The position numbers and the translations under genes are program-made. From assembly GCA_024362935.1 (NCBI GenBank), contig JANCRA010000001.1:48953501-49017500 (forward strand): DNA of 64,000 nucleotides, given 5' to 3'. The notes below the pieces were generated by a model, which did not search any database, had not been told where the DNA came from, and saw only the letters and a program-made list of their open reading frames with translations. Positions within the stretch are counted from its first letter, which is position 1; the number at the start of each line of letters is the position of its first letter. Below, piece after piece: positions 12,111 through 26,500 of the stretch. This DNA is from Setophaga petechia. Its lineage: Eukaryota > Chordata > Aves > Passeriformes > Parulidae.

Positions 12111-15100
12111 TAACCTGCAGCAGCAACACTTCAAAGTAATTTTATTACACCAATGTTCCTGCAGAAGTAACATCATTTTTGGATAGTCTCTAGTTTTCAT
12201 TGGGTACAAGTAACTCCAAATAGTTCCAATTGATTAGCCTCTAGCTGGGGATAACATGAGAAAATGAGGTCAAAGATAGCTTCAGCAATGGAACAAACAT
12301 GCCGTCTGCTTTAGTGGTCAGTCAAAGAGTTTGCAACCAAAGTCATACAAAGGGCAAATTCTCTTTCCAGTAACTTGCTATGCTAAAAGAGATAATCCTT
12401 GCATTGCCTTGTGACTGCTTTCATTCATTTCTCTGCTTAGGAATAGAATGATCTATGCAAAATAAATCTTGTGAGAAAGTGTAAACTGCACTACACTTTG
12501 TGAATGTCAACTAAAATCTGTTACCTTAATTTTTCCCCCTAAGAATGCAAATAAATGCATTCCTGAGACACTGAGTAACCAAATCAACAAATGAATTTCT
12601 GAAGGTCACAAAAATTTTACCTTGCTTTCAAACACTAATATGCACATACACCTACTTCCAGGTGAACCCTTGCTGTACTTTTACTCCAGAGCACTGTATT
12701 GTGCCTCAAGTTGGGTCCTTGAAGGCCTTTTTATCAGAAGCTAACTGATCCATCTCAGGCTGGAAAGAGAAATGTCACTTTTAGCTTATAATGGGGATAG
12801 AAACCTCCACAGATAACCCAGAAAAGAGGGATCCTTACCTCACTAGCTGGCTTTTCATAATCTGTAGACTCTTCTCATCTCCTTTGTCATCAGACTAAGG
12901 TTTGATTATGGTAAAAGATCAGCAGTACAAGGTGTAGGCAGACAACAGAGTTCCTCTTGCTTTTATAGCAACTTTCTGAAATGAATTTATATCTTTCATT
13001 TCAGCACTAACTCATCACCTTTCAAAAATTTGCAAAGTATGATACATTAAGAACACAAAGCTACTTTAATTTCTTTATTATTGCTGTAAAAAAGTCAGAA
13101 TTGTCCAGTGATTTTGCTATTTCTTTAGAGGAAAAACAGCAGTGTATTACTGGAAGCCTGTACACAGGCAGAGTTTAAAAAGTGCAAGGGACTTAGTAAA
13201 TTTAACAAAATCTTAGCAAAAGTAGAAAGTTCAAAACAGACAATACTCAGCAGGGAGTATTTTAGTATGGAGGAGGAGACGTACACAGTGTGGTGAAGAC
13301 ATTCTGCAATGTTTTCTGCACATATTTTGCAATGATAAAGAGAGAGTGTTCACCACCTGAGGAGACTCTGCACTTTTTACACAAGGCACAGAAGAAAGTG
13401 TGACAGCATCCTCTCCTATTGGGAAACACAGCAATGCGGAGAACAGGATAAGGGGAAGATGTCATCTGAAAACAGACAGCAGCACCTGGGCTCTGGGCCT
13501 CTCTCTCAGGCATACACCAAGCCCACAGCCCTGCCTGCACACAGGCCAGGGTGGTCTCTGAAATACCTCAGCTTTCACTTAGCCTCAGATGCAGACTGTG
13601 ACTGCAACTCCAATCACCCCTTCCAGCAGGGATCTGTCTGAGCTGCTGCCATTGCTGCGTGAGGGGAAAGCAGCAGCCCTTGCTATGTGTAGATCAGCAG
13701 GGAGAGTGAGAGGGGTGTGAGACAAGGTTGGCTTGGGTTGCTTCTAAGAAATTCAGGAGACTACCTGGATGAGCAAACCCTCCCTCATCACTCATTCAGA
13801 CAGGTCATGAGATTGGTAGAAAGGTGAGAAAGCTGCCTGCAGGAAACTTGTCAGACTGTAATGTTTGGGGTTGCACCAATACCTCTGCTTTATCTTTAGG
13901 TACAAAACCAGGCTGATGCAGACCTACATCTGACATTCAACCCCACCCCAACAGCCCAGCCAGGTCCTTCAGGCTGCTCCTCTCTTCCTGCACTCTCTGA
14001 ATCAGTGGAAACAAAAAGGAGCATTGTCTGGACAAGTGAATAATTTCACAATGACTCCCAGAAAAGCTACACAATGGAACAGAAAACCTATGGATACATT
14101 ATCTTGTCTCACCTTCTTGTCTCAGCTTACCTCTTATCAGATTCTCATTGCACCCTTCCAGAGGTGCAGTGATTATTTAACAGCATCTGCTGGGGGGAAC
14201 TTTCTCAGTAGAAGCTGCTGTACACTCATGATTTTGGTGCTTGGCATAAAGTGTGTCAAATGATGCACCAGCAGTAAAATATCTCTACATAGGTACAGCA
14301 TCAAAACAAATTGCAGGTAAGAAATAATCTTATTTATCAAAACAGTAAAATAAAAAACCATCATGGAGAAAAGAACAACTTACACAGGTACTCCAAACTC
14401 GTGGAAAAAATTAATCGATATTTGCTAAGAAAAACACTTACTGATAAAGATGATGTTGCAAAAGCCTAAAGATTACAGCAAGTATTTTGGATAAACATCA
14501 AAAAACTTGTAGTTCAAGTAAGTTATGTCTTCCTACAATTTTATGAGAATAGACAGAATAGTCCAAAGTATGTTCAAAACAAGTATTTTACTTTTAGCAT
14601 CCAAAGATTTTTTCCTTTCTGCATTAGACAATGACAAAAATATCAAAGCCTACAATAGGACAGAGCTTGGTCTTTTTACTCAGTGCACTTCCAATTTTTG
14701 TTCTGCTTTTCGTTCTTCTAGCAAAGAACTTGCACCCAAACAGAGAAACTTTTCTGTTGAAATGCAATTGTACTTCTCTCATCTTCTAAGTCACTTAGTG
14801 TTACTTACAGCAAACAGGAAGAAGGAACTGCTCTGCAAATACTACTCAGTTTATCACTAAGACTTTCTGTATTTTGAAATCAACAACAAAAAGTTCTATA
14901 AATGTAATGACAAAATATGTGTAGACCCTTTACAGTGTCACAGTCAGCATTTGATGGATGGATGAAGTCAGTTATATGGCAGCATCTGCCAAAAGCTGGA
15001 CACTCTCTATTAATTTTAACTCCTGAAAGTCTGCAGAAAAGGACAAGAACATATAGTTGAAGGAACAGTGGCTGTTTGAAAGTCTTAATATCTCTCAGAG

Positions 15101-17276
15101 ATTGTTATGCCATCTGTATCTCCTGAAAAGTACATTGGAAAGAGAAGGGCGGACAGAAAGAAATGTTTTCACAATATCATGATTGACAGAGAACCAAGAA
15201 CTCAAAACCAGACACCTCTTAAGAACAACTCACCAGACAGGAATCTTGATCATTCCAGGCTTCCCTTTATGAGGCAATAAAAGTACTGATATTGACCTTG
15301 AAAGTCCCATCTCTGGAAAGCTGGAGACATTTCACATTATTTTCTCTTATGCTGAAAAGAAAAGAAGGTAAATCCAGGAATCCTGCCAGAGTAAACTCTG
15401 GTCTCCATATGAATTAAATCACTGAAGTTGATGAATAATTTGGCACTGGTAGAAAACAAAATTTCATCTAGTTTTATATTAGTTCATTTTACCCTGAAGA
15501 GACTTCCTCCAGCTATGACACTTTGCTCAGTGTCATCTCTGCCACTTTAGAAACTCCACCATTATGAGTAAATGCCTCTGGTTGCTTGTTGCTGATGGAC
15601 ACATCTTGTCTACCCAATGTATCAGGCACTTAATAACACTTCCAAATATCTCCCCAAAGCTAAAATGAGCACATTACTAGAAAATACAGTATTTATTTTC
15701 ATTTTGCCTCTACAGAAGCAATGTGAAGAGACAGTGCAGTTTTGCTCTGCTCTTTCATATTGACTACCATGCCTGCTTACCAGAGTTGGAACATGGAGCA
15801 AAACCCCTGAGAACTGCATTTTGATCCAGATCGCCCTTCCAGAACATGCTGCCACGGCTATTTTTAGGCACTCTGGCACCTGAGACAAAGCCAAAGGCCA
15901 TCCCTGTTTCTCTCCCTGAAGAACTTTCCCCACCTGATTCTCATTCTAATAGTGCCCGGTTGTTGTTAATTTTTAAAGAATTTCATCCATCCCCTTCTGC
16001 TGTACTTTAAACCACTAAACAAAAGACATTGCTTTGCTCTCTGGGCCTGCATCTACTGTAGAGAAGCACAAAACAGAGATAAAAAAATAAAATATTTATA
16101 ACTAGCTTTACAAGCTAGTCTCCAGGTCTCTGTCTCTAGCTTTGTGCTTCTTTGCTTTCTGTGAGCAAACTAGGATTGCAGCTGCCTACCACACACAGTT
16201 ACCTGGGGACTGACTGCACCCTGAGCTTCAAGCCACTGGAGCAAGCACCCTTAAAGACATGCCTGCAGGTCTGAACATAGCATCCCCCAGAAAAGGAAAG
16301 GCTGAGGCCAAGGATTGCACTATCACCTCAAGAATTGCAGTGTGGGACAGGGCAGCACACGCACAGAACAGTCACATCCTCTGGCAGCCCAGGGGTGGAG
16401 CTGCACTTGTGTAAGAGCTTCAGAAACCACCAGAGAGATGAAAGGAGCAAAGAACAGAGGAGACTAAACCACTCTTACCTACCTACTTTTCTTTTTCCAT
16501 TGCCAGTAGAAATTCAGACAAAGAACATCTAAGTAACTTCTGCTTAAGCACCTCAGACTATTGCTTAATTCAGGGAGGAGGAAGAATAGCTAGCAATCCA
16601 AATGTGAGATTATTTTTATTTTCAGAAGCTGAACATGCAAAGTTTCTTTCTCCTTAAGCACAAAAGAACAAGTAAATAATTTTCTTGCTCATAAATTCAT
16701 GGCAATTTTCTATTCTGTTAATCTTGTAATGACTTCTACACTCCAGCTTCCCTGTTTTTTGAGTTCAAATTTGTTTCTGGTGCACAAAGATTTACCCTTT
16801 CTTCCTCTTATCTCTGCAATAAGTTCCGAGAACTACCTCAGGCTAGTGGTGTTAATTCTTCCTGAAAATTTCTCCTTAATCAAAAGAATCCAGTGTTTTA
16901 GCTAGACAAGTTAATTTGTCATCTGGTATTTTAAATAGTTTTTAAAAATTATATATTATACTTCCTCTAACCTCCTTCACCATACCAATACACTGGGGAC
17001 ACAGGGAGTATCAGAGGTTGGCTGGCTGTGGAACTGGCTACATTCTGTCATCTGGACAAAAACTACAAGCATTCCCTTAGTGAATTTATGTTGGATTTAC
17101 CAGTACTGGTTTCCATTGTGATTAGAGCAGTTGGTGCTGCAAAGTCACTGTGGGAGCCATAGGGCAACAGCATTAAGGCTTAGACATTGATCCCTTTGTC
17201 CCACTCACTTTAACAGATCAGCCTCACATACTTCAGGGAACAGAAGACTCCTCCTACAGTAATAATTCAGAAAAGA
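12111..17276. other. Intergenic, no gene recognised
   Basis: Non-coding sequence. An imperfect inverted repeat lies at about 16,062-16,152: gaagcacaaa is answered by tttgtgcttc. Nested inside it is the short perfect stem actagctttacaagctagt. No gene, RNA gene or clear transposon is visible. Confidence 0.5.
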
Positions 17277-17321
17277 AAAAAAAAAACAACTAACAACAAC
17301 ATCCCCCCGCCCCAAAGATTC

Positions 17322-17352
<31 letters not shown>

Positions 17353-17404
17353 ATTAAAAAAAAAATCACAAACAGAATCAAACCAACCAACCAAACCCAA
17401 CCAA
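17277..17404. repeat. Low-complexity A-rich tract with a 27-A run
   Basis: A run of 27 A at 17,327-17,353 is flanked by other A-rich sequence and followed by an (aacc)n-like stretch (aaaccaaccaaccaaaccca). This is simple-sequence DNA. It could be the remnant tail of a retroposed sequence, but no element can be recognised upstream of it. Confidence 0.85.
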
Positions 17405-20400
17405 GTTTTTAAACCACGTTCTTCTCAATCCACTTTAGTTTCCTTGAAAGCAATTGTGATATGTAATGATTCGTTTTGTGGAATCACAAAGGACAGCCTG
17501 AAAGGACTGGGGTTTTTTTAAGAAGTTTCAAATTTCACATTGTTGAAGTGAATGATTTCTCCTCTTCCATCCCTCCAAGTGTGTATCTGTAAACAGGCCC
17601 TGTGCCTACTCAGGACTCCCTGGGGGCTTCCAAGTGGGACCGTCCAGTACTTGTACATTATATGAAGGGGCTTCATGTTTTTAAGAAGGTTTTCCTTTAA
17701 AAGCTTTTATTTGCTTGTTAAGTAACACATTTGTCTAATGTTATCCCTGCTGAAACTGATGTGGATGGAATCAGGCAGACAGCACATGTTACACTACATT
17801 ATGAGTCTTAACATTTCACTAATTGCATTGACCTACTTCTGTGAATCACAGATTATTCTCCTGCTCATAAAGCACATCTGATTCCTTTACGTAGTTGTTC
17901 ATGCAACGTGATACAATTGCAAGGGCCCACAAGGGGGTGAAACCTCATGATTTATCTATCCAAGTAAGCAGACAGCATGCCCAGCTTTCATCAATACTTT
18001 GACCTCATGAACAAAATGAGGAACAAAGCTCTCCTATCTTCTGCAACTTGTACAGTTATTTATTTCTTAACTTTTCCTTCCCTTTTAAACAGAGATAACA
18101 AAACCTTAATTGAAATTAGAAAAGCAGCTGATCAGCTCTGATCTGGCCATGTGGTTTTTCATTTCCGTGACAAATTTCTGCAGGATGTAATAGGAAACAA
18201 TGTGTCAGTATGGAGACCTCAAATGGGTAGGGGTCAGCCATCAGCTGACATACCTCCATTCAGTGTCTCTGTGCTGAACTGCATCTTCTGAATAGATGAG
18301 TTCTCTGGCTAGTCATCCAGAATTTCTACTTAATTGTCAGGTATGCATGTAACTCCCTATGGGCTGGGAAGACTGTCCTCTGCTAAGGCAGAAAAGCTGC
18401 AGGGATAAATGCATTCTATAGGGCAAGTGGCTTTTTAAGCCTTGGCCATTTTCTCATAAATAGAAGTGCTAAGATCAAGCAAATAGTCTGCCAGCTAGCT
18501 CAGGACTGAGGCAAACACACTAGAAAAGTCAATTCCAAATGCTCCAACTAAATGAGTTATTATGATCGTGCCTAAACTCTCAATGGCCAAACCAGCCCCT
18601 GAGATGAAAGCCCACAAGTCCTTATGCCAGCTATACTGGACTTTGGATCAGGATCTTTCATATTAAAAAACCAGCTGTTTTTTAATAGGAAGCTATGAAC
18701 CTTCCTACTTAGGAGCAAAGACAAGAGACCACTTCTGAACATGAAGTGTGTCTAACAGACAGCTCCTTATAGTTCTCTGTGTAGTAACATGAAAATGAAT
18801 TTTTCAGCTGATGCTTTTAATTGTACACACAAAAGCTCCCTGCTGCCAGGAGCAGAGCAAAAAAAAGTTATCAGCTAAACTTAAAACCCCAAAACTGCAG
18901 GCTTGTCTGTAGTTGATTGCTTCTCTAAGCTGCTCTGCTTCAAAAGCAAATCTCATTATTGCTCATGTAATGATCTCATTGATCATTAAGCATGGCCTTT
19001 TACTAGAGTTACAGTAACACTGGAAGGATATTTGATTAAGAATGGGTAATTTCTTTCAAATGCATTTGTGACTCTTCTGTATACTTTTAACAAAATATCA
19101 TAAAAATGTAATGGACTATGCGCGAGCAGAGCAAGCTGTACATGTAGAAACATGCTTATATTAACATAGATTATGTTTTCAAATGCACTAACCTTTTTCT
19201 ATATTTCAAATTAGAAAAAAAAGGCAACAAAAACATTAATTCCTATTAAACTTTAAATGTGTCAACTTTTCAAAAAATAAATACCAATACTTTCAATATT
19301 TCCCCAGCATTTCTTTGTTCTAAAGTGCTTGCAAACTTAAGCTGCAAAAGCCCAACATTAGGTCTTTCTGAAGGTGTACTTTTCTGGCTGAATTTACTGC
19401 TTGCTAAAAGAGAATAGCAAGCTCAGCAAATTGCTGAGCTCCATTACATATAAACATAAAGGAGCAAGTGTCTTTGCTACATTTGTAAGTCTAACATTTT
19501 GCAGGCCTAATATCCCCCCTTAAGTGGCTTAAAAATGATGAAACTTGTAATTAGTCACTTCCTATATCATATACTAAATGTTAGTTTGCTCAAGTCTCTG
19601 ATAGCAGCATAGTATTGTAATTAAAAAAACAAAACAAAACAGTCAAACAAGGCACAAGTAGGTGAGGAAATTACTAAGGAAGTGAACATGATGACTATAT
19701 CTAAGTTTACAGTGAAACTTCTGACTTGAGTGGATCTATTCTCCTGAACACACAAGTAGGTGCACTAACAGCAGGTTACCAGTCTTGATAAGATGGCCGT
19801 GTTTTGTGAAGTGCAAAAGTTGACTCACCATAAAAAATGGTTGGAATTTCCTTCCCAGCAGGGAAAAAGCTGCACTGTGGTGATGTGCTTACTCCCATTT
19901 CAGCTCTGGGGAGCTGGCCTCTCACTGTTCCCAAGGCAAGACTTCAGGAATCATGGCTGTTTCTCGAGGCGAGTGCAGTAAGCAAGCTATCTCAGCACAG
20001 AGACCTGCAATACAGGCAGCTTCACGAGATGCTACATTTTGTTTCAAACCTCCTGCTTAACTATCAGTTCCCAGACACAAGGTGGAGTAGTAGCTGGGAC
20101 AGAAGAGGCAGGGAAGTTCTGGCCACAATCAATAGGCAGAGGGACCCCTCAACACTTAGGAGTCATGGGGCAGGAGATCTGCCTGGAGTGTACTGATCCT
20201 CTAATAGCCTGTGAATGCCCTGAAAGGGACATCTGCTGAACTAAATCTTGGATTTAAATTTAATCCAAGTGAGTTCCTCTGCATTCATCTAGGGCTTTCA
20301 AACCACAACGAAAGCCCCCACGCTGACCAAGAAAGGAAATGTGTCCTTGACTGAAATGTCCTCACTTCCCTGTACAAAACACATAGAAAACATCCTTTCA

Positions 20401-22890
20401 CTGACTGGTGACTCCACACAATTGGCAGGTATATGCCCACAGAGCTGTCAATGGGGCTCAGGTGACCATGAGAAACCTTTATGTTGCTCCATGACCAAAA
20501 CACAAATGGGCAAGAGGTCAGCTGCTGAGTCCTGAGACAGCTGACTGCAGCTCCTGCCACTAAAGTGCCCCTGCTGCCGTTCCTGGGAACAGTGTTGGAC
20601 ACAAATGGACGGCTCCACACCCAGGTTTTATCCATGCTTCATTTATTACATCATGATCTTGACTGGTCTGCTCTCCCATCCCTGAAGTTTCCAGAATTTG
20701 GACAGAGGTGAAAGAGAAAGATGCTTTAGGCAAGGAGCCTCATGTAACAGATGGATACACAGTCCCAGCCTGGCTGCTTCGTCAAGCAGTTCAGCCGATT
20801 TTTCATGCCGTCATCAGTAGTTGCAGGCCAAAAGGGCAACAGAAAGGGAGAGCTTAATCTGTAAGAAATCATCAGCAAATGAAAACAAGGTTAGATCAGG
20901 GCAGTGCACTACTAACTTCATTATTTTGAAATTGTATGCACAAATCACTTCCCATTTTAGAAAGCAGAGGAATTTATTTGATAATTCACATGCATTGAGC
21001 CAAATCTGGCAGAAAGGAAAAATTACTTTTTCTTTAGGAGAGCCTACTTCCTGATCATGTAAAGAGTTGTACTTAGCTTAAGTGATAGGTGTCCCTGTAA
21101 ATGTCACTGTCTGACCCTAAGGTGCTCAGAGCAGCAGTGAGGGGAATAATGCCTGCCCATGATGCATGGCCTGAGGGCAATTTCCACTGGACAGGGACTC
21201 AGCCACCCATTCAAAAGGGAAAGTGAAAAATGTGGTCCCAGCACACTCTTGTCAGAGGTTGGAAAAGTAAAGGGAAAAAGGGGGTTTCAGTACCTTTTCA
21301 GTCATTGAAGGTATAATAGTAGCACAAAGGAGCACTTGTATTTCATACTTGTGAATGGAGCTCTTGCAGTGAAGGTACAGCTTTAACTCCTTAAACGGCT
21401 CACAGAGAAAGCAGATGCTAGATTACCAGTGTGTTTACTAATGCTTTACCATGTTTTTATTGGTAACCTTGCCAACCTGCTGTCTGTTGAAAGCAATTCC
21501 TGGAGAATAACACCTTCTGCTTCCCTTTGAGAAGGCTGAGAACCAAATCCCACAACATGCTGCTGTGTTTCACTCTCTGCTCCAAATAAAAATAAATAAA
21601 AACTCCTAGTTGCTCAAAATTTGCCAATGCATATAAAATACATTTCTTTCAAATTCCATTTGCTTTAAAACCATAAAAATTCCTTCAGTTTTCTGTAAAT
21701 TAAATGAGGAAAAAGTCTCAGACTGCTTTGTTGCAACTGAAGGAACTGTTTTATCCCATATAGTCTGGTTTATCAAAAGTCAACAATTAAAAACTGATGA
21801 AATATGGTATTAGAGCACTTGAAACTTTACTTTTTTGGGATGAACTCGAAACCATCACCTCCAAGGTGACATTCTGGAGAAAAGGAATATTAAAGCATAA
21901 ATCTGCAGCCAAGGCAAATCTGAAAGCATGGAAATGCCACCACCAAGGCAAGCCTCAGCAATTTGGCTTATCACTCAGTATACATCAGTCCCAAATAAAA
22001 GAGACTTTGGAGTTCTTTTTGTAATTTTTTTCTTAGCTGCAAAGGCTGTTGGTTTGTGAAAACTCAGCTGTTTACATCAGGGAAAAACATGTATTACATG
22101 AAAATGAGTTGACAGGCAGCAAATGATTGAGAGTGTGATCTATCAGCTCATGCCAAGAGAGAGTGCTTTGGTTAGCACCACTCCCTGCACCTGCAGGGAA
22201 CACACACAATTGTTTATTGACACAAAGAAAGCCTCAGAGCAGATTTGTGTGGTACACTTGGCACTGTACTATCAGAAAACTTGAATTCTGCTGCATTCTT
22301 GTCCCCTGCTCAGAGGAGAGCAAAGCAGAGCAACATAGAATGGACTTTGCTAAGGCCGAAGTACAATGAAAGGGAGAAAGAAAAACAAACAGAAAAGTAC
22401 AACATCCACTACAGATGAGAAGCGGAAACATGACAGCCATAAAAACAAATGTGCGTTACTCATGGACACAGTTTGCACCACAAATCCTTCTTCACTGATA
22501 ATAAAAACCCCACCCACCAAAACCAACCAAAACCACCAACTTAAATCACACTTGGTTCTTTATGTAGAAGGTTTAGGAGCTGGCTTTTTTTTAGTACTAG
22601 TGGTGGAGCGTTTGAGGCATTCCTCTATAAATAGATTAAAGAGTGTGGGCTTCACATGAGTTAGAAATAATCTACAAAAGACATTACTTGACTTGTTCCA
22701 CATATTTTACATTTAGAAAAAACACCCATCATCTGACTGAACTCTTCAGAGCCTGTCTTAATTATTATTACTATTATATAATATCAAATGGCACTTTATC
22801 ACTTTAAATTTGCTTTGAACGAAATCCAAGAAATTCCAGCAGTCAGTATGCCCTACTAGCCCCAAGTCAGCAAACTTTCTCGTTATCAGG
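17405..22890. other. Intergenic, upstream flank of HPGDS, no gene recognised
   Basis: Non-coding. The stretches 17,690-18,050 and 18,900-19,150 have the even, non-repetitive, motif-rich look of conserved non-coding DNA, but conservation cannot be judged from one sequence. Overlapping open frames at 19,793-20,239 and at 20,285-20,635 (minus strand) match no family I know. A 21-nt perfect palindrome (agctcagcaa around a single a) lies at 19,420-19,440. Confidence 0.5.
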
Positions 22891-22899
22891 AATGATGCA

Positions 22900-23520
22900 G
22901 ATACCGTGTGTGTGTGAGACGGGGGAGGAGGAGAGTCATGCAGGCGGTCATGGGAAGGGGGAGGTTTGCATATTTAACTGCCCGTGCCCGAGCGCCGCAG
23001 CCTTTTCGGGGTCGGCGTTCAGGGGAGCTCCCGAGCACCGAGGAAGGGACCGTGTACACCGCACCGGAGTGAGTTGTGTCTCAGCTGCGCTGCCGCTGCA
23101 GCCCGGCTTCGCTCTTTCCCCTTGCTTCTTCTGATCCTACTCTGCCCTCCCTAGGCTACCGCGACTGTGGCTGCGTGCGAGGTCAGGCTGTCAAATTATG
23201 GTGCGTGTAGAGCACGTCCTGAGAGTATTTAAATTGTAGGGATTTGTTCGGTGTATGCAGCCTGACTCTCTGAGTGGTGCTACCGGCAGAGAGCAGCTCC
23301 ATACGGTGGCTGCGAGTGTAACTCAAGCGCCCCACGTATGCACCTTCTCGGCTGCTTCCAGGCATCCTTACACTGTGCCTGCTGCACTTAGGACATCTGT
23401 GCGACCACGTGCACCGCTAAAACCAGACTTTGCTCAAAACTGTGAGCTGCTTTCCAGTGGCAAACAGGCAGATCACTGGCATGTTGTAGAACCAAGCCGC
23501 TGTTCCTCATCAGCGCCTTG
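22900..23520 (+). promoter_or_regulatory. HPGDS: CpG-rich promoter-like block, probable HPGDS promoter
   Basis: This is the most CpG-dense and GC-rich block in the left half of the window. CpGs are packed from about 22,910 (cgtgtg, cggggg, gcccgagcgccgcag) to about 23,520. A TATA-like box, catatttaa, sits at 22,969-22,977 just downstream of a G-rich stretch. It would place a transcription start near 23,000, followed within about 70 nt by a consensus splice donor. An E-box, cacgtg, lies at about 23,405. The block is 12.5 kb upstream of the first HPGDS coding exon on the same strand. That fits the known six-exon HPGDS structure, in which the start codon is in exon 2. Assignment to HPGDS is inference; no transcript evidence is available. 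Confidence 0.55.
23000..23068 (+). other. HPGDS: Candidate non-coding exon 1 of HPGDS (5' UTR)
   Basis: The region from the predicted start about 25-30 nt after the TATA-like box up to the donor gga|gtgagttg at 23,069. GTGAGT is a consensus donor. There is no start codon that needs explaining, so a purely untranslated first exon is plausible. The matching acceptor would be the cagcag just upstream of the HPGDS start codon. The 5' end is approximate. Confidence 0.45.
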
Positions 23521-26500
23521 CTCAGTCAGTGCTGAGCTACTTGGATAGTCAGGCTGTGTGTCAGGGTACTTGCCAAGAAAAGACAGCCTCATCAGCCAAG
23601 AAATCAGTGTGAGGAGGGTCTGGGAATTCTGCAGGCAGTTTTTAGTAAGTGAAAACCCATTTCAAACCAATATTCCATTAGATGTAAAGGCTGACTAAAA
23701 TGCCTTCACTTACATAACCAAGCTAAAATCTAGGCTAACGTCAGGGAAATTAGACGAATTTTAAGCTACACCAACCAATTATTGCAGGTCATTTTTGTGC
23801 ACTATTCTGTTCATTTTTCAAATTCCTGTGTTCTAAACTAGTGGATTAACATACTTTAGTCCTAATTCCCACAGTCATTCTATAGAGTTAAAATCTCCTG
23901 CATCTGACTCCACTCAATTTTTTTCCTTATCAAAGTCGAAGGTTTGTTACTTGCTTTTTACTTCAGAATGATACTCTAAATAGCCATTGAGGACTTTTTT
24001 CTTTCCTTCTAACTGCTGTCATTTTCCTATATACATAATCCTCCCACACACATTTCCTCTGTTAAAAGCAGTCTCTTGTTCCCTGTTCATTTCAGACTAT
24101 CCAAGCAAACAAACCAAAGCTTTAAAAGTATCTTTCCTGGGCTTCTGTATTCCTTACAACTGTTTGTAAACACAAGTCCTTTTATACTCAAAACTTGCAA
24201 CGTTTGTAAAGAAAAAAAGACGCAACAGTCTTTTTTAAGTTTACTTTTGTCCATTCTTCTGTTTTATTTAATCCAAAATAGAATCCACCTCTACCTAAAA
24301 ATGTGCACATTGTGTAAATGACTCCCTGCTGCAGACGCACACATGCCCAGGCACAGAGTCAAATCTTTTTGTATAGAAATAAGACGGAAGCTCTCCAAAC
24401 TTTAAACTGAAAATATACACAAAGTAATTCTTTAAAGAGTTCTGGGTTTCTGCACAAGCAAGCATGTTAGCCAGCACAGCACGCTCCTGTGCCACTGCCC
24501 AACATGCTCTGCTGCCCTAAGGGTTTGCTCATAACATTTCTCCTTGCTGTCTGTCCCACCTTCTCCTGAGCAGCTGCAAAGCAGAAGGACCAACTGAAGC
24601 TGGTGCTCATTTTCAAAACATCCTTGATCAAAATCTCACCAGAAAGTAATTAGACTGCCCAGGAGCCACTGACGGGACTGCCTTTGGGCTAGCAGGGGGC
24701 ACAGAAAGCTATGCTCATTCACACCTGCTGGAGACTTACCATATAAGCTGCAAATTTCAAACAGGTGATTTTTTTTTTTTAACCTGTTTTACAGTTAGTC
24801 CTAAAAGTGTGAGAAAAAAGAAGGAAGGGGGAAAAAATTAGCCAAATCCCACATATACATTTCAAAGTGCCACCACTTTGAAGAACCTTGTCTAATCTTG
24901 AGGCCATCTGCTAAAACTCCCAGAAAACAAGCCACAACAATGAACTGAGAAAAATTGAAACGCCTACTTTTGAATCTCTCTAGAAGTAACTAAAAATATT
25001 GCTGGAATGACTTTAGTAAAGAATAAGCATGAGACGGAAAAAGAGAGAAAACAAGGACGTTCAGTGATACCAGGCAAATTGTACTATGCTTTGTATTTGT
25101 AGCAGATGCAAAGAAGCAAGGCAAACACAGCTTTATGCTGTCTCACAAGCTTAGTTTAGTTGATGTGTGACAAAAAAGAATGTGTGATGTGTAATTGCAT
25201 GCCTCAGCCAAAGGGCCATTTTTCTGTGCCAGGCACGCAGCAATTGGGACTGCCCCAGAGCCAGACTAGCTGCGGTTTCCATGGGAAACTGGCAGCAGGT
25301 TGCCTCTCAGAAAGCATTCACTACTTAAGTGTAGGAACACACAGGTTAGGGTGTTAAATACTGGGCAGTTTTTGACTGTAACTCAGGGGTCCTGCACATT
25401 TCTCACTTATGGCTAAATTTGGGTGGGTGTTGCTCAGAGCTGTAGGTCCGCATTCGGCACTGCTGGTGCTCTCAAGGAGAATGGCAATGCCTGAAGAGCA
25501 CTTTAGCAAGGTTCTGGGTCTCCTCAGGCTCACTCTGGCTAAGAAAAGAATTTCAAAATATCTGAAAACACTTGAGATCTGTGCCCCAGCCCATCCTACT
25601 GATGCCTCCTGGGCACAGTGGTGTGTGTGCCATGTACTGCTGGGCAGAGCAGAGGACACCAAGAATTTGTGACCAGGACATATAGTGGGGGGTACTGGAG
25701 TACTCTGCAAAGTGAATGAAAACCTTCCCCAGTCAAACCTGTGCCTGCTACAGGGACACTTACAAGCCTATCTAAGTCTTTCTTGCCTATAATTTAGGGG
25801 TGCTTTTAGCAAATTATACAGTAGGTTCATGATATACAACAGGTCAAGAGCAAAGTAGTTTAGACAAGCAGGGGGAAGGATTTGGTGCTTGTACTCCCCC
25901 TAGCACTTACACACACACTCACATCCACGCATGACTGGGATAGAAAAAAACCCCACTTTTTAGCGTCCAAGGAAAGATGTTAGGTGGCCAAGACAGACAC
26001 AAAATTTTTTGTGCTGGACAGGCTTATGAGGTCAGAAAATGGACATGATTCATCCTGGCAAAAAGCAGCTGGCTTTGGAAAGCCAGCTAGACAGTACAGA
26101 GCTATGCTGCTCACAACTGAGCTTCAGAGGAATATTACAAGGTCATGCTGATTCATCTGAAGAGTGCAGAGAGATGCAAGGCATGAATTTTACAGCAGTG
26201 ACATGGGGTTGGCAAGCATTAAGATTATTTAGGCTTTTGTTCTACCACAAAATGCTTCTGGGAATTCTTGAAACATCTGATGTGGATATAAAAGACTTAA
26301 GTAGTTTTTCCTGAGAAAGGATCCTAACCACTCCTTTGTCTGCATCTTTCCTGAGATCTCTTGCAATTTTATTTACTAGTATTTCATGGTCATGGGTGTG
26401 AAATTTATTAATCTAAAAGAGGCTGCACAAAACAATTTCAAAAGTTGTCTACATAAAACTGGGACCAAGTAGATGCAAATCCAAAGTTTGAGGATCAGAC

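Noticed and set aside
16062..16152. Imperfect inverted repeat with a nested 8-bp perfect stem
   Set aside because: The long stem has many mismatches and an AT-rich loop, and the nested stem is short enough to expect by chance in 64 kb.
19420..19440. Palindrome of two 10-bp arms around a single base
   Set aside because: Seen clearly, but arms of this length are near what chance allows in this window, and nothing nearby suggests function.
19837..20239. 119-codon plus-strand frame upstream of HPGDS
   Set aside because: Two other frames are open over the same stretch and none looks protein-like. No TATA box, splice site or poly(A) signal is arranged around it.
22163..22659. Overlapping frames just upstream of the CpG-rich block, considered as a first coding exon
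   Set aside because: The HPGDS start codon is well defined at 35,599 and gives the standard 199-residue protein. These frames have no compatible donor or family similarity.
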